Below are positions 27,546 to 36,440 of a stretch of DNA of 64,000 nt, piece after piece. Made by a program: the position numbers and the translations under genes. The notes beneath the pieces were generated by a model, which did no database searches, was not told where the DNA came from, and saw nothing but the letters and a program-made list of their open reading frames with translations. The first letter of the stretch is position 1. Each line of letters starts with the position of its first letter. The stretch is from FEN-1139 sp038207155 (lineage in GTDB: Bacteria; Myxococcota_A; Polyangia; Polyangiales; Polyangiaceae). The DNA lies in assembly GCA_038207155.1 (NCBI GenBank), contig JBBRAB010000012.1, positions 1 to 64,000 of the forward strand, in the 5' to 3' direction.

Positions 27546-28091
27546 TCACGGCGACAGGCCAAACAGCGTGAGCTGGAGTGCGTCCCCCTCAGCCTGCGCG
27601 ACGACGGCGACGGTGACACCCGGTGGGATGCAGAGCACGGAGTCCGCTGGTGCGACCGCAATACCGAGCGCGACGACCCGGCTCAGAACGAGGCCATCGG
27701 CGCTCTGCAGCTCGAGCGAGATGGGCGCGTTCGAGTCGGCGCGAGCCGCGATGGCGCGCAGACAGGACGGGGAATTGGGGCCGCGTTCGACCGGTACTCG
27801 CAGCGAGCCTTGGGCCGCCTGACTCGCGACGGATGACCAACGCTCGGGGACGCAGGCGTCGCGGGCCTTGAGGACCGACTGACTCGCGTCGGCTGTCCTG
27901 GGGACACCGGTGAGGCAGGGGATCGGGGCGGGACCTGCGGAACGGAGAGTTTCGGGCGTCACGGCCGATGGCCGGGGGAGCGCCCTTGGGGCCGCGCTGG
28001 AGGTTGGCGCGGGTGGATGAATTCTCGCGGGGTCAGCGGAGTGCTGGCATCCGACCAGGAGTGCGCACAGGAGCAGTGGATGGCTTCGCAC
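27546..28091 (-). CDS. Lipoprotein of unknown function
   Basis: A 181-aa protein starting with a lipoprotein signal (SHPLLLCALLVGC; lipobox LVGC, Cys at about residue 15), a Pro/Ala-rich linker of about 40 residues, then a small domain with four cysteines (PIPCLTG, DACVPE, SPSCLRA, VLCIPPG), probably two disulfides, and a hydrophobic beta-rich end (GVTVAVVAQAEGDALQL). The GTG start lacks a strong Shine-Dalgarno sequence. No family recognised. It probably sits in the inner leaflet of the outer membrane. Confidence 0.7.
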   Translation of the reverse strand: MRSHPLLLCALLVGCQHSADPARIHPPAPTSSAAPRALPRPSAVTPETLRSAGPAPIPCLTGVPRTADASQSVLKARDACVPERWSSVASQAAQGSLRVPVERGPNSPSCLRAIAARADSNAPISLELQSADGLVLSRVVALGIAVAPADSVLCIPPGVTVAVVAQAEGDALQLTLFGLSP

Positions 28092-28134
28092 GGCGGGAAA
28101 CTACCCCGCACCCGCCCTACGAAGCCAGCTGTGA

Positions 28135-28713
28135 CTAGTGCTTTTCGACGTGGGTCCGAAGGGACGTGACGGCCTGGTCGGCGGCGTAGGCCACTTCGTC
28201 CGTTACCATCGAGCCAGGAACAGGGAGATTGGGGACCACCAGGAGCTCGAGCTTGACCTCGCTGGCGCCTTCCCCGACGCGTCGAATGCGCCAGGTGGCA
28301 TCGAGCCTCTCGACATTGCCCTTAGTCATGTGCCCCTCGATGACGTACTCGCCGTTGACGAGCTTTGGGGCCTCAAACCGGACAAAGCAGGAGATCTTGT
28401 AGCTGCCATGAAGAATCGGCACCTGCATGAAGACGTCGGTTCGATCGCCGACACGCCCGACGACGCGTGACTTCTCGAAGCGCTTCATGAACTGCGCGTA
28501 GGTGTCGTACTTGGTCACTTGGCCGAGCACGGTGTCTGGACTCGCCTGAATGCGGATACGCGCGGCACCGGCCTCGATGCGGCTGTGGGGAGTCCGTACG
28601 CTGTACCGGACGGAGTCCTTTGCGGTGTCCGAGCTTGCCGCAGCGGTCGAGCTGAGCGCCAGGGCACCGGCGAGTATGGCGAAGGCGAGAGGAGAGCGGC
28701 GATGGGAGTTCAC
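28135..28713 (-). CDS. Secreted SRPBCC/START-like protein
   Basis: A 192-aa protein with a Sec signal (PLAFAILAGALALSSTAAA, cleavage near residue 27) and one domain of the SRPBCC (polyketide cyclase/coenzyme Q-binding) type: a first strand RIRIQASPDTVLGQVTKYDT, helix YAQFMKRFEKSRVVG, then strands VFMQVPILHGSYKI and YVIEGHMTKGN, ending in a long C-terminal helix (AADQAVTSLRTHVEK). Such folds bind hydrophobic ligands; here it would be periplasmic. The GTG start is chosen for its GAGGTGA six bases upstream; an upstream GTG-type extension is Cys-rich and unlikely. Confidence 0.78.
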   Translation of the reverse strand: MNSHRRSPLAFAILAGALALSSTAAASSDTAKDSVRYSVRTPHSRIEAGAARIRIQASPDTVLGQVTKYDTYAQFMKRFEKSRVVGRVGDRTDVFMQVPILHGSYKISCFVRFEAPKLVNGEYVIEGHMTKGNVERLDATWRIRRVGEGASEVKLELLVVPNLPVPGSMVTDEVAYAADQAVTSLRTHVEKH

Positions 28714-28967
28714 TTGAATCACCTCGGGGCATGGGGCGGCGGGGTGCGCGCCCTGGTTCCTTGTATCTAAGCAGGATGCGTGCCCGGTTCCGAGCGTGAG
28801 GCAAGTTGGTGCCAAATGGCGGCAAGTAGCCGAGTTTGTTAGCGGCTTCGGGCAGACTCCGTCGGGCCACGGGTGTCACGCGTGACCTGGATGCAACACC
28901 TGTTACTGGCAGTCACGGGCCGTACGGCCCCAGCCGGACGCGGACCGCGCGGGGTCCCCGGGCGTCT

Positions 28968-29312
28968 TTAGAGCGGCTCCATCTTGCAGCTACCGGAGAA
29001 CTGGACCCCTTTGTCCATGAAAATCTCGGGGGCGTGCAGGGAACCGGAAACCACCGCAGGGACGTAGAGCTCAATGGCGTGAACGGCCCGCACGTTACCC
29101 TGGACCCGGCCCCCCTTGATGATCACCGTGCCAGCCTCGATTTCGGCCTCCACATCGGCGCCGTCGCCGATGATCAGGATGTCAGTGCTACGGATTTCAC
29201 CGCGGAAACTCCCGTCGATGCGCACTCGGCCGTCAAACGTGAGCTTGCCCTCGAAATGGGTGCCACGTCCGAGTAGGGCGGTAATCTCGGTTGCTGGTAC
29301 CGTCGATGCCAT
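28968..29312 (-). CDS. Bactofilin
   Basis: A 114-aa polymer-forming cytoskeletal protein (bactofilin, DUF583). The right-handed beta-helix repeats are visible: GTHFEGKLTFDGRVRIDGSF, then RSTDILIIGDGADVEAEI, GTVIIKGGRVQGNVRA and ELYVPAVVSGSLHA, ending in a short SGSCKMEP tail. The ALLGRGTHFEG opening is the typical bactofilin start. Bactofilins assemble without nucleotide and organise chromosome segregation or cell-wall enzymes. No M23 peptidase is adjacent. This is one of the short single-domain forms. Confidence 0.93.
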   Translation of the reverse strand: MASTVPATEITALLGRGTHFEGKLTFDGRVRIDGSFRGEIRSTDILIIGDGADVEAEIEAGTVIIKGGRVQGNVRAVHAIELYVPAVVSGSLHAPEIFMDKGVQFSGSCKMEPL

Positions 29313-29405
29313 GGTCGCGATGCTAGCAGCGCTTTGAAACTATTGCCTCCGAAGCGCGATGGCGAATTGTCCCGACGGCTCGCTCCGTGCCAGAATTCCA
29401 CCGTC

Positions 29406-30239
29406 ATGCGTTACTTCTCCCGCCTCGCCCCCCTTGGCCTCCTCGGCGTGAGTGTTCTAGCCTTCTCCTCGGTGCAGGCGGCCGAACCGACTTCTCCCAA
29501 GCCGGTCGAGCGTGCCGCTGGTAGCGCGGCCAGTCACCCGAGCGACGGCGGATCCGGGCGGAGCGCGAGCGGCCGCGCTTCATCCTCGGGCGGTGACAAG
29601 TCCAGCGAGCGGACCTCCGACAAGTCTGACCCCAAGGACAAGGGCGAAGCTAAGGAAGGCGCTCCCGCCAAGCCGACGGGGCCGATGGCGGGGTACACCT
29701 GGAGCGACAAACCGGCTGCGAAGTCTGGCCATGCGCGACGCTTTCGCGTCGATCCCAAACGCCCGATCGCGGCGTCACCCGAATTCCGTTTGCTCGAAGA
29801 CGGTTCGGGCAAGCTGACGGTGCTGGTGTCGCGCTCGGTGACGGTATCCGAGACCAAGCAGGGGCACCGCGTGGTCTATCGCTTGCGCGGTGCACAGGTC
29901 GCACTCGTGAACAATACCAATCCGCTTTCGACCGGGCATTTCCCAACACCTTTGCTCGATGCTCGACTCATTCGCGTCAAAACGGACGTGCTGCTGGTGC
30001 TGACGCTGCGCGACAACGTGACCGTGACCTCTGCGAGCAGCAAAGGCCCTGAGCAGACCATGTTGTTTGAGGTTTCGGTTCCCAAGGCGAGTCACGCTTA
30101 CGAAGCTCCTGCCATTCCTGCAGCGCCTGCGAGCGGCGGGGCTACGACTGACGCGACGAGCGATGCGGCGCCTCCCGCCGCTCCGCGTCGCACGGGTACC
30201 GGGACAACCCTTGGCGGCGAGCCGGGTCCGAAGCTCTGA
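29406..30239 (+). CDS. Secreted AMIN-like domain protein
   Basis: A 277-aa exported protein: Sec signal peptide (LAPLGLLGVSVLAFSSVQA, cleavage near residue 25), a Ser/Lys/Asp-rich disordered stretch to about residue 100, then a beta-rich region of about 110 residues resembling AMIN domains (LTVLVSRSVTVSETKQGHRV, VVYRLRGAQVAL, ARLIRVKTDVLLVLTLRD). AMIN domains bind peptidoglycan or pilotin-like partners in AmiC and PilQ. A Pro/Ala/Thr tail ends the protein. The start was placed at the ATG opening the signal peptide. The LptD-like gene follows after 36 bases and is probably co-transcribed. Confidence 0.7.
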   Translation: MRYFSRLAPLGLLGVSVLAFSSVQAAEPTSPKPVERAAGSAASHPSDGGSGRSASGRASSSGGDKSSERTSDKSDPKDKGEAKEGAPAKPTGPMAGYTWSDKPAAKSGHARRFRVDPKRPIAASPEFRLLEDGSGKLTVLVSRSVTVSETKQGHRVVYRLRGAQVALVNNTNPLSTGHFPTPLLDARLIRVKTDVLLVLTLRDNVTVTSASSKGPEQTMLFEVSVPKASHAYEAPAIPAAPASGGATTDATSDAAPPAAPRRTGTGTTLGGEPGPKL

Positions 30240-30275
30240 CATGCCAGCGACAGTAGGGAGTCGAGGAACGGCGAC

Positions 30276-32147
30276 GTGAGAGGTCACGCGTTCGCGCTGG
30301 GTGCCTCCTGCGCAGCACTGCTGTTCTTGCGGTCGTCCTGGGCCGTCGCGGCCCCCTCGACCATCCACGAGATCAAGCTCCAAGCGGGGCATGTCGCCAT
30401 GGATGGACCGGCGTCCAAACTGGAGCTCACCGACGGGGTTGAGCTGCAGGTCCACCGCTATCGATTGACGGCTGATCACCTGACGCTTGAACGCACGCCC
30501 CGCGGCATCGTGGTCGACGGTCAAGGTCAAGTGGCGTTCTGTCCCTGTGGTTCGCCGCCGATACGGTTTGGTTTTTCTCGAGCCACCGTCGCTCCGCCCA
30601 CGGACTTGCTGCTAACGAACGCAACGCTGCGCTTGGTCGGCGTACCGGTGTTCTACACGCCCTGGCTCTGGCTTCGCTCGCCGAACCGCACCGGTCTGCT
30701 CCCTCCGCATTTTGCCTGGCGCGCGCGCGATGGGGCTTGGGCGGGTTCAGGTTTTCATCTGCCGCTTTCAACGCGTTCGGACCCGAGCCCGGAGTTTCTC
30801 GACGTCAATCTCGGCGGCTACCTCAAGGGCGGCGTCGACTTAGGCGCGCAGTTGTCGACGACTCGAACGACCAGTGCCCTGCGCTGGGATTGGCTCGAGC
30901 ACGGGTTTTTCGTTGCAGACGCTCATGGCAGCGTGGCGTCTGGGGACGGACTCAGTCTCGCGTGGCGTGTCGACGCACTTCGGGGGCGTCGCGGGTTGGT
31001 TGGGCCCGTCTCATTTCAGACCGCCACGCGCCGCTACGATCGAGCCCGCGTCGAAGCCACCTTGTCCGGAACCGGCGCGATGCTGTCGCTCGGTGGACGC
31101 GCGGACGCCGTTCGTGGTGGGCCCTACGGAGAGTTCGGCGTGGTGGGCCCCACCGCGCGTCTTGGAGCAGGCACCGCTCTCGGCGAGTTCGGGACGGCCG
31201 ATTCGTCCACCACCCTCCTGTCGCGCGTCGCGGGCGTCGCGCCGACGGCTCCGGTCGACGGCGGCTCGTCGCTGACTCCGCAGCTGCGGCATGAAGGTCA
31301 TTTCGGGCTCGTTGCTCACCCGGGGCCGGCCAGCCTTGAGTTCCGCGCCGTCGAGCAGTGGCTGCTCGGGAGCGATGGGGGCGGTTCCTTCTCGGCGGCT
31401 CGACTTGGCTCGGCGGTCGTTGCCGGGCTGCCGATTCGTCGGGTCTGGCAAGGGTCATCGCAGCCTTGGTCCCACTGGATTGAGCCGAAAACCCAGCTAC
31501 AGGGTGCCGTTCAGGCGGGACCGGGGCTGGCGTCGCCGCTGGTCGGTCAGGTGCCCGTCGAACGCGATGGTCGTTGGCAGCCGGTCGGACTCGCCGCGCT
31601 CGGGCTCTCGTCGCGCCTCGGCAAGCTGGGCACCGAACAGGCCTACGCGCTGGAGGGCTGGACGGCGGAACTCGTCAGAAACGAGGGAAAATCTCAGCTT
31701 ATCTGGAGCCGCTTGTCTGCCTCCGGCCGCTGGTGGGGCCTCGGTGGGGAGCTCGGCTGGGTCCAGGGCTCTGGTGGGTTTTCTACGGCGCGATCACGGC
31801 TCGGCCGCGCCGATCGGCTCGCGCTCGTGACACGCCTCGAGGGTCAGGCGTCCGTCGGTGTCCGGGATGCCCGTTGGCTTTCAGGTGAGAACTGGGGCGG
31901 GTGGAATCGGCGCTACTTTGACGGACCAGGCTGGACGGGGGGTGGAGACCTGCTGTGGGCCGTGACTGGGCAGCTCGCCACATTTGCGGGCCTTGACTAC
32001 GACCTGACCTCTCGCGAGCGCCTCTCAGAGCGTTTGGGCCTGTCGTACCGTCATCCCTGTGGGTGTCTGTCAGTGTCGGCACTCGGTGCCAGGCGTGCCG
32101 CGCGCGATGGAACGGACGCTTGGGTCGTCCTCGACCTGATGCCCTAG
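30276..32147 (+). CDS. lptD: LptD-like LPS-assembly outer-membrane protein
   Basis: Likely outer-membrane LPS translocon (623 aa, shorter than the roughly 780 of E. coli LptD). After a signal peptide, an OstA-like jellyroll (AGHVAMDGPASKLELTDGVE; YRLTADHLTLER) leads into CPCG (C89, C91), then the hallmark VPVFYTPWLWLR and NRTGLLPPHF junction into the barrel. The rest is alternating beta-strand sequence ending with a second CxC pair, PCGCLSV (C595, C597). E. coli LptD uses inter-domain disulfides between N- and C-terminal cysteines, so this pairing supports the call. No lptE is seen nearby. Confidence 0.78.
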   Translation: MRGHAFALGASCAALLFLRSSWAVAAPSTIHEIKLQAGHVAMDGPASKLELTDGVELQVHRYRLTADHLTLERTPRGIVVDGQGQVAFCPCGSPPIRFGFSRATVAPPTDLLLTNATLRLVGVPVFYTPWLWLRSPNRTGLLPPHFAWRARDGAWAGSGFHLPLSTRSDPSPEFLDVNLGGYLKGGVDLGAQLSTTRTTSALRWDWLEHGFFVADAHGSVASGDGLSLAWRVDALRGRRGLVGPVSFQTATRRYDRARVEATLSGTGAMLSLGGRADAVRGGPYGEFGVVGPTARLGAGTALGEFGTADSSTTLLSRVAGVAPTAPVDGGSSLTPQLRHEGHFGLVAHPGPASLEFRAVEQWLLGSDGGGSFSAARLGSAVVAGLPIRRVWQGSSQPWSHWIEPKTQLQGAVQAGPGLASPLVGQVPVERDGRWQPVGLAALGLSSRLGKLGTEQAYALEGWTAELVRNEGKSQLIWSRLSASGRWWGLGGELGWVQGSGGFSTARSRLGRADRLALVTRLEGQASVGVRDARWLSGENWGGWNRRYFDGPGWTGGGDLLWAVTGQLATFAGLDYDLTSRERLSERLGLSYRHPCGCLSVSALGARRAARDGTDAWVVLDLMP

Positions 32148-32182
32148 TCGCGGGGACCCGAAATCGGTTAGCCTACCAGGCT

Positions 32183-33409
32183 GTGCTCGACAGTACCCGC
32201 CCGCCAGACAGCGAAGTGCCACCCGGTCCTATACCTCGCGGTGGGACCATCGTGGTCGCCGAGGATGACCGCCTCACGCGTGAGCTGTTGGTCGACATCC
32301 TGACGTCGCGTGGGCATAACGTCTGCGCGTTTGGCGACGGTCAGTCCGCCGTCGAGCGAGTGGGGCAGGGTGGGATCGATCTTGTCCTGCTCGACATCTT
32401 GATGCCGCGCCTCACGGGTCTTGAGGCCTGTCGGTTGCTCAAAAGCATGACGGCGGACTCGTTTTTGCCTGTGCTGCTCGTCACGGTCAAGACCGACACG
32501 GCCAGTCGCGTCGAGGGCCTCAAAATTGGCGCGGACGACTATGTCTGCAAGCCGTTTGACGAAAGCGAGCTGGTTGCTCGGGTGGATTCGATGCTGCGCA
32601 TCAAGCGCCTGCATGATCACGTCGTGCTCGCGCGCGCCAAGCTCGAACGTCTCTCGGTGCACGACGAGCTGACCGGGCTATACAACTATCGCTACCTGCA
32701 CAACCGACTCAACGAGGAGTTTAAGCGGGCCGAGCGCTACCACGATCCGCTCGCCTGCATTGTGATCGACATCGATCGCCTGCAAGCGGTCAATGAAATC
32801 GGGGGGCGGCCGTTTGGCGACCGAGTCCTGTCTGCTTTAGCCGAGATCGTGCGCTCCTGCGTGCGTGAGGTGGATGTCGTGGCCCGCTTCGGCGGTGACG
32901 AGCTGCTCGTTGTGTTGCCGAGTACTCACTTCGCCGGATCGGTCACCGTGGCTGAGCGGATTTGGCGTGAGTCAGGTGAGGCCGTTTTCACCTCAGAGTC
33001 AGGCAAGCAGACCAAGGTCACACTGTCGATCGGTGTCGCCCTCTACCCGTCGCGTGATGTCCGCTCCAAAGACGCCCTGTTGCGCGCTGGAGACGCCGCC
33101 CTTCACCAGGCCAAGCGCGATGGCGGCAATCGGGTCTGTGTCTTTCAGCAACAAGGCTACCTCTACACACCGCTCGCCGGTCCCCCAACCCTGGAGATTG
33201 GCATTGGAGGAGGGGACGCGCGTGTCGGTCGTGGCTCGCTCCCTGCAGAACTCCCGGAGTTCGACGCCAAGCGCGAGGCGTCTGTGACCCTGCGGCCCGA
33301 CCAAACGCCGGCCAATAGTCCCCCATCGATACAGGTTGACCCGCCGACGCCCATCATCATGGACTCGGGTGCGGACGCCATCCGGCGCAACCGGGAACGC
33401 TCAAGGTAA
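32183..33409 (+). CDS. Response regulator with GGDEF diguanylate cyclase domain
   Basis: PleD-like signalling protein of 408 aa. Receiver domain about residues 25-140: VVAEDDRLTRELL acidic pair, phospho-acceptor in LVLLDILMPRLTG, Lys in VCKPFDESEL. GGDEF domain about 165-320: HDELTGLYNYRYLH, the signature RFGGDELLVV (Leu where Phe is usual) and an RxxD inhibitory-site motif (REVD) five residues before it. A disordered Pro-rich tail follows. The cyclase is probably active despite GGDEL, but not certainly. The GTG just after the upstream stop is preferred to a start inside lptD. It is six bases ahead of the NtrC-type regulator gene. Confidence 0.88.
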   Translation: MLDSTRPPDSEVPPGPIPRGGTIVVAEDDRLTRELLVDILTSRGHNVCAFGDGQSAVERVGQGGIDLVLLDILMPRLTGLEACRLLKSMTADSFLPVLLVTVKTDTASRVEGLKIGADDYVCKPFDESELVARVDSMLRIKRLHDHVVLARAKLERLSVHDELTGLYNYRYLHNRLNEEFKRAERYHDPLACIVIDIDRLQAVNEIGGRPFGDRVLSALAEIVRSCVREVDVVARFGGDELLVVLPSTHFAGSVTVAERIWRESGEAVFTSESGKQTKVTLSIGVALYPSRDVRSKDALLRAGDAALHQAKRDGGNRVCVFQQQGYLYTPLAGPPTLEIGIGGGDARVGRGSLPAELPEFDAKREASVTLRPDQTPANSPPSIQVDPPTPIIMDSGADAIRRNRERSR

Positions 33410-33415
33410 GCCACG

Positions 33416-34888
33416 ATGGTCCTTTCCGCACGCAATCGGAATAGCGAATTCCCCGGACGAGTCGCAGAAGAGCGGCCGGCGCGGGTCATCGTCGTCGACG
33501 ATGAGCCGGCACTGCGCAGGAGCCTGGCGCGTCTGCTGCTCAGTCGCGGCATGCAGGTGGTGACGGCCGACGACGGTGCCGCAGCTATTCAGGTGCTTGG
33601 AGAGCAGTCGGTTGACGTCGCCCTGATCGATCTGATGATGCCTCACGTTAATGGGCTCGAGCTCCTCGAGCACATCAAGACGAATTTCAGCGGGGTTGAG
33701 GTCATTCTCATGACGGCGTTCGGCGACGTCGAGACCGCGGTTAAGGCTGTACGCGGTGGCGCCTACCACTTTCTCACCAAGCCATTTCGTTCCAATGATG
33801 AGGTGGTGCTCACGGTCTCCAAGGCGGCAGAGCGACGCCGCTTGCTAGACCATGCCGCGATGCTCGAGAAGCGACTCGAGCAGATGGAGCGCTTTGGGGA
33901 GCTGATCGGCAATTCGCAGCGGATGCAAGAGGTCTATCGCCTGGCACTTGGAGTTGCCGCGACCGCGTCAAACGTGCTCATTTTGGGCGAAAGCGGCACC
34001 GGCAAGGAGCTCACGGCTCGCGCGATTCATCAGCATTCTCCGCGTGCGGAGCGGCCTTTTGTCGCCGTCAACTGCTCGGCGATTCCCGTGGATCTCGTCG
34101 AAAGTGAGCTATTTGGTCACGTGCGCGGCGCCTTCACAGGGGCGACGACCACCAGGGAGGGCCTATTTGAGGCCGCCAACACCGGAACCATCTTCCTCGA
34201 TGAGGTGGGCGACCTTCCCCAGTTGGCTCAGGTTAAGCTGCTGCGGGTGCTCCAGGAAGGGGAGGTCAAGCGAGTCGGTTCGAACGAGACACGCATCGTA
34301 GACGTGCGCGTCGTGGCGGCGACCAATGTCGATCTGCAAACCCGTATCGCCGAGGGCACCTTTCGCGAGGACCTTTTCTATCGCTTGAACGTGGTCGCGA
34401 TCTCACTGCCACCGTTGCGTGAGCGCACGGATGACATCCCGCTTCTGGCCTATCATTTTCTCCAGAAATACGCCGCCCGCGCTGGACGAGACGTGCGCCG
34501 GATCGCACCTGCGGCCATGGACGTGCTTCAGGTGCAACCCTGGCAGGGTAACGTCCGCGAGCTTGAGAACGCCATCGAGTACGCCGTGGTCTTCTGTCGG
34601 GGGGACGAGATCACCGTCGACGCACTCCCCACCTCTCGCGGTCAGCGGTCGGGGTCGGGGCTGCCGCGTTCCGCGCGGGATAGCGGTCTGGCGCTGCCGG
34701 CGGGGCTGCTCGATCTGCCCTATCGCGACGCCAAGCAGCGCGCCATGGACGCCTTTGATGAAGCCTATTTTGACGCAATTTTGAAGCGAGCGGGGGGGAA
34801 CGTGAGCGAAGCGGCCCGCCAGGCCGGCCTAGATCGGTCGAACTTCCGCCGTGCTGCGAAGCGCTCAGGGATGGGCGGGGCAACCTAG
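33416..34888 (+). CDS. Sigma-54-dependent response regulator (NtrC family)
   Basis: A 490-aa activator with three domains: receiver (about 22-140; IVVDDEPALRR, phospho-Asp in VALIDLMMPHVNG, Lys in LTKPFR), AAA+ domain (about 165-400; Walker A LGESGTGKEL, GAFTGA loop contacting sigma-54, Walker B TIFLDEVGDLP, sensor VRVVAATNVDL) and a C-terminal Fis-type helix-turn-helix (GNVSEAARQAGLDRSNFRRA). All motifs are canonical. There is no cognate histidine kinase gene next to it; the adjacent GGDEF regulator may share its input. I found no -24/-12 promoter within the short 27-base gap to the TolC-like gene. Confidence 0.95.
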   Translation: MVLSARNRNSEFPGRVAEERPARVIVVDDEPALRRSLARLLLSRGMQVVTADDGAAAIQVLGEQSVDVALIDLMMPHVNGLELLEHIKTNFSGVEVILMTAFGDVETAVKAVRGGAYHFLTKPFRSNDEVVLTVSKAAERRRLLDHAAMLEKRLEQMERFGELIGNSQRMQEVYRLALGVAATASNVLILGESGTGKELTARAIHQHSPRAERPFVAVNCSAIPVDLVESELFGHVRGAFTGATTTREGLFEAANTGTIFLDEVGDLPQLAQVKLLRVLQEGEVKRVGSNETRIVDVRVVAATNVDLQTRIAEGTFREDLFYRLNVVAISLPPLRERTDDIPLLAYHFLQKYAARAGRDVRRIAPAAMDVLQVQPWQGNVRELENAIEYAVVFCRGDEITVDALPTSRGQRSGSGLPRSARDSGLALPAGLLDLPYRDAKQRAMDAFDEAYFDAILKRAGGNVSEAARQAGLDRSNFRRAAKRSGMGGAT

Positions 34889-34915
34889 CCGGAGATTTGC
34901 TAGGCTCGGCCCCGC

Positions 34916-36376
34916 ATGCGACGACTGGCCTTCGTCCTCACATATTTGGTGTCAACGCTGACAGGTGGAATGCTTGCTGCGCAGCCCTTGGCTGACGACG
35001 AGGGGGAGGCTGACGCCCCGGCGGGAGCGGCGTCACCTGCGAACTCGACGGCGCCCGTGCCGCTGTCTCGAGCGGTCAGCGGAGATCCTGGAGCGGAAGG
35101 TCGAATCCGTCTGAGTCTGGCGCGCTGCTTATCGTTGGCCGTCACCAACTATCCCAAGGTGCGCGAAGCGCAGGCCCGCCTGGCGGGCAAGCGAACTCAG
35201 ATCACCCAGGCCCGTTACGCGCCCTTCTCTGAGTTCACGGTCACGAGTGGCGTCGGACTGGCGCCGACCGTGCGGGGAACCTCGATCTTTAGCCCCGACA
35301 CGGATCGTTCGCTGTCATCAAACATGGCCCTGGCCTGGCAAACCAGCCTCGAAGGGGCGCTTCCGCTCTACACCTTTGGCAAGCTCAGTGCGGCCAACGA
35401 TGCGGCTGAAGCCCAAGTCACCGTTGGTGAACACGAGGTAAAAAAGGAGCAGAACGACGTTCGCCTCAACGTCCGCAGGGCCTACTACGGCGTCCTGCTT
35501 TCGCGTGAAGCGCTAGGCTTGCTGAGAGAGGCGGGGAGTCGGGTCGAGGTTTACGTCACGCGCATGACCAAGGAAGTTGCGTCCGGCGAAGGCGACGATA
35601 TTCAGTTGCTGCGACTTCGAATTCATCGCGCAGACCTTGCGGCACGCCAGAGCGAGGCGGAGCGGAACGAAGCGGTCGCGCTGGCGTCACTTCGGTTTCT
35701 CACCGGGGTGGAGACACCGATCGATATCGCTGATCGCGCGCTGGTCCCGATACGGCACACCCTCGGACCACTGACGAACTACCTCGCCGCGGCGCGACTG
35801 TTTCGCCCGGAGGCGAATATGGCTCGCGCGGGGGTTGTGGCGCGGCGCGCCCTGATGCGACTCGAAAAGGCCCGGTTGTTTCCGGATCTCGGGTTGGGCA
35901 TGAATGTCCGATGGTCCTACGCCCCCGAGGTGACAGATCAGACCAATCCGTTCGTGCGCGACAGCGCCAACTACCTACTTTATGGTCTCGGGGTAGCGCT
36001 CAGATACAAACTCGACGTGATTCCGCAAGTTGCCAGGCTTTCCCAGAGCCAAGCTCAGCTGGACGAGATGCTCGCGACAGAGCGTTACGCGCTCGGGGGC
36101 ATTGGCCAGCAGGTGGAAGAGGTCTTTGCCGAGGTTCAGGACTACAAGCGACGGCTCGAGGCCACCTCGGACGCGGCACGCATGGCCCAGCAGTGGCTGA
36201 TCAAGGTCCAGCAGGGCATCGACGTTGGGGTGCTCGAGGACTCGGATCTGGTTGATCCAGCCAAGGAGTACGCGCTCAAACGGTTTGCTCAGCTATCGGC
36301 AACCTATGAGTACAACGTCGCGCTGTCTAAGCTTGCGCAGACCACCGGATGGGACGCTATCCTGACGGGAGACTGA
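34916..36376 (+). CDS. TolC-family outer-membrane efflux/secretion protein
   Basis: A 486-aa outer-membrane channel subunit. The signal peptide LTYLVSTLTGGMLAAQ is followed by an acidic, Pro/Ala-rich stretch (to about 60) and then two outer-membrane efflux protein halves: LARCLSLAVTNYPKVREAQA with a long helix (RLAGKRTQITQARYAPF), and later LEKARLFPDLGLG with a second coiled-coil region ending LKRFAQLSATYEYNVALSKL, the usual family end. No membrane-fusion protein or pump gene is adjacent, so the partner system is unknown. It lies 27 bases downstream of the NtrC-type regulator gene. Confidence 0.88.
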   Translation: MRRLAFVLTYLVSTLTGGMLAAQPLADDEGEADAPAGAASPANSTAPVPLSRAVSGDPGAEGRIRLSLARCLSLAVTNYPKVREAQARLAGKRTQITQARYAPFSEFTVTSGVGLAPTVRGTSIFSPDTDRSLSSNMALAWQTSLEGALPLYTFGKLSAANDAAEAQVTVGEHEVKKEQNDVRLNVRRAYYGVLLSREALGLLREAGSRVEVYVTRMTKEVASGEGDDIQLLRLRIHRADLAARQSEAERNEAVALASLRFLTGVETPIDIADRALVPIRHTLGPLTNYLAAARLFRPEANMARAGVVARRALMRLEKARLFPDLGLGMNVRWSYAPEVTDQTNPFVRDSANYLLYGLGVALRYKLDVIPQVARLSQSQAQLDEMLATERYALGGIGQQVEEVFAEVQDYKRRLEATSDAARMAQQWLIKVQQGIDVGVLEDSDLVDPAKEYALKRFAQLSATYEYNVALSKLAQTTGWDAILTGD

Positions 36377-36405
36377 CGCGTGACGTTGCGCGTGAGGGGA
36401 AGCGC

Positions 36406-36431
36406 AGGCTGCCTCCACGCGGAGACAGCCT
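36406..36431. terminator. Hairpin between convergent TolC-like and Fic-like genes
   Basis: AGGCTG-C-CTCC / GGAG-A-CAGCCT, 10 paired bases with one mismatch and a 4-nt ACGC loop, midway between the two converging stop codons. No clear T-run on either strand, so termination is only inferred. Confidence 0.4.
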
Positions 36432-36440
36432 GATTCTCGC

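Noticed and set aside
32063..32182. Upstream start for the GGDEF response regulator inside lptD
   Set aside because: It would overlap lptD by 85 bases and add 40 basic residues with no family match. The GTG after the lptD stop is preferred.
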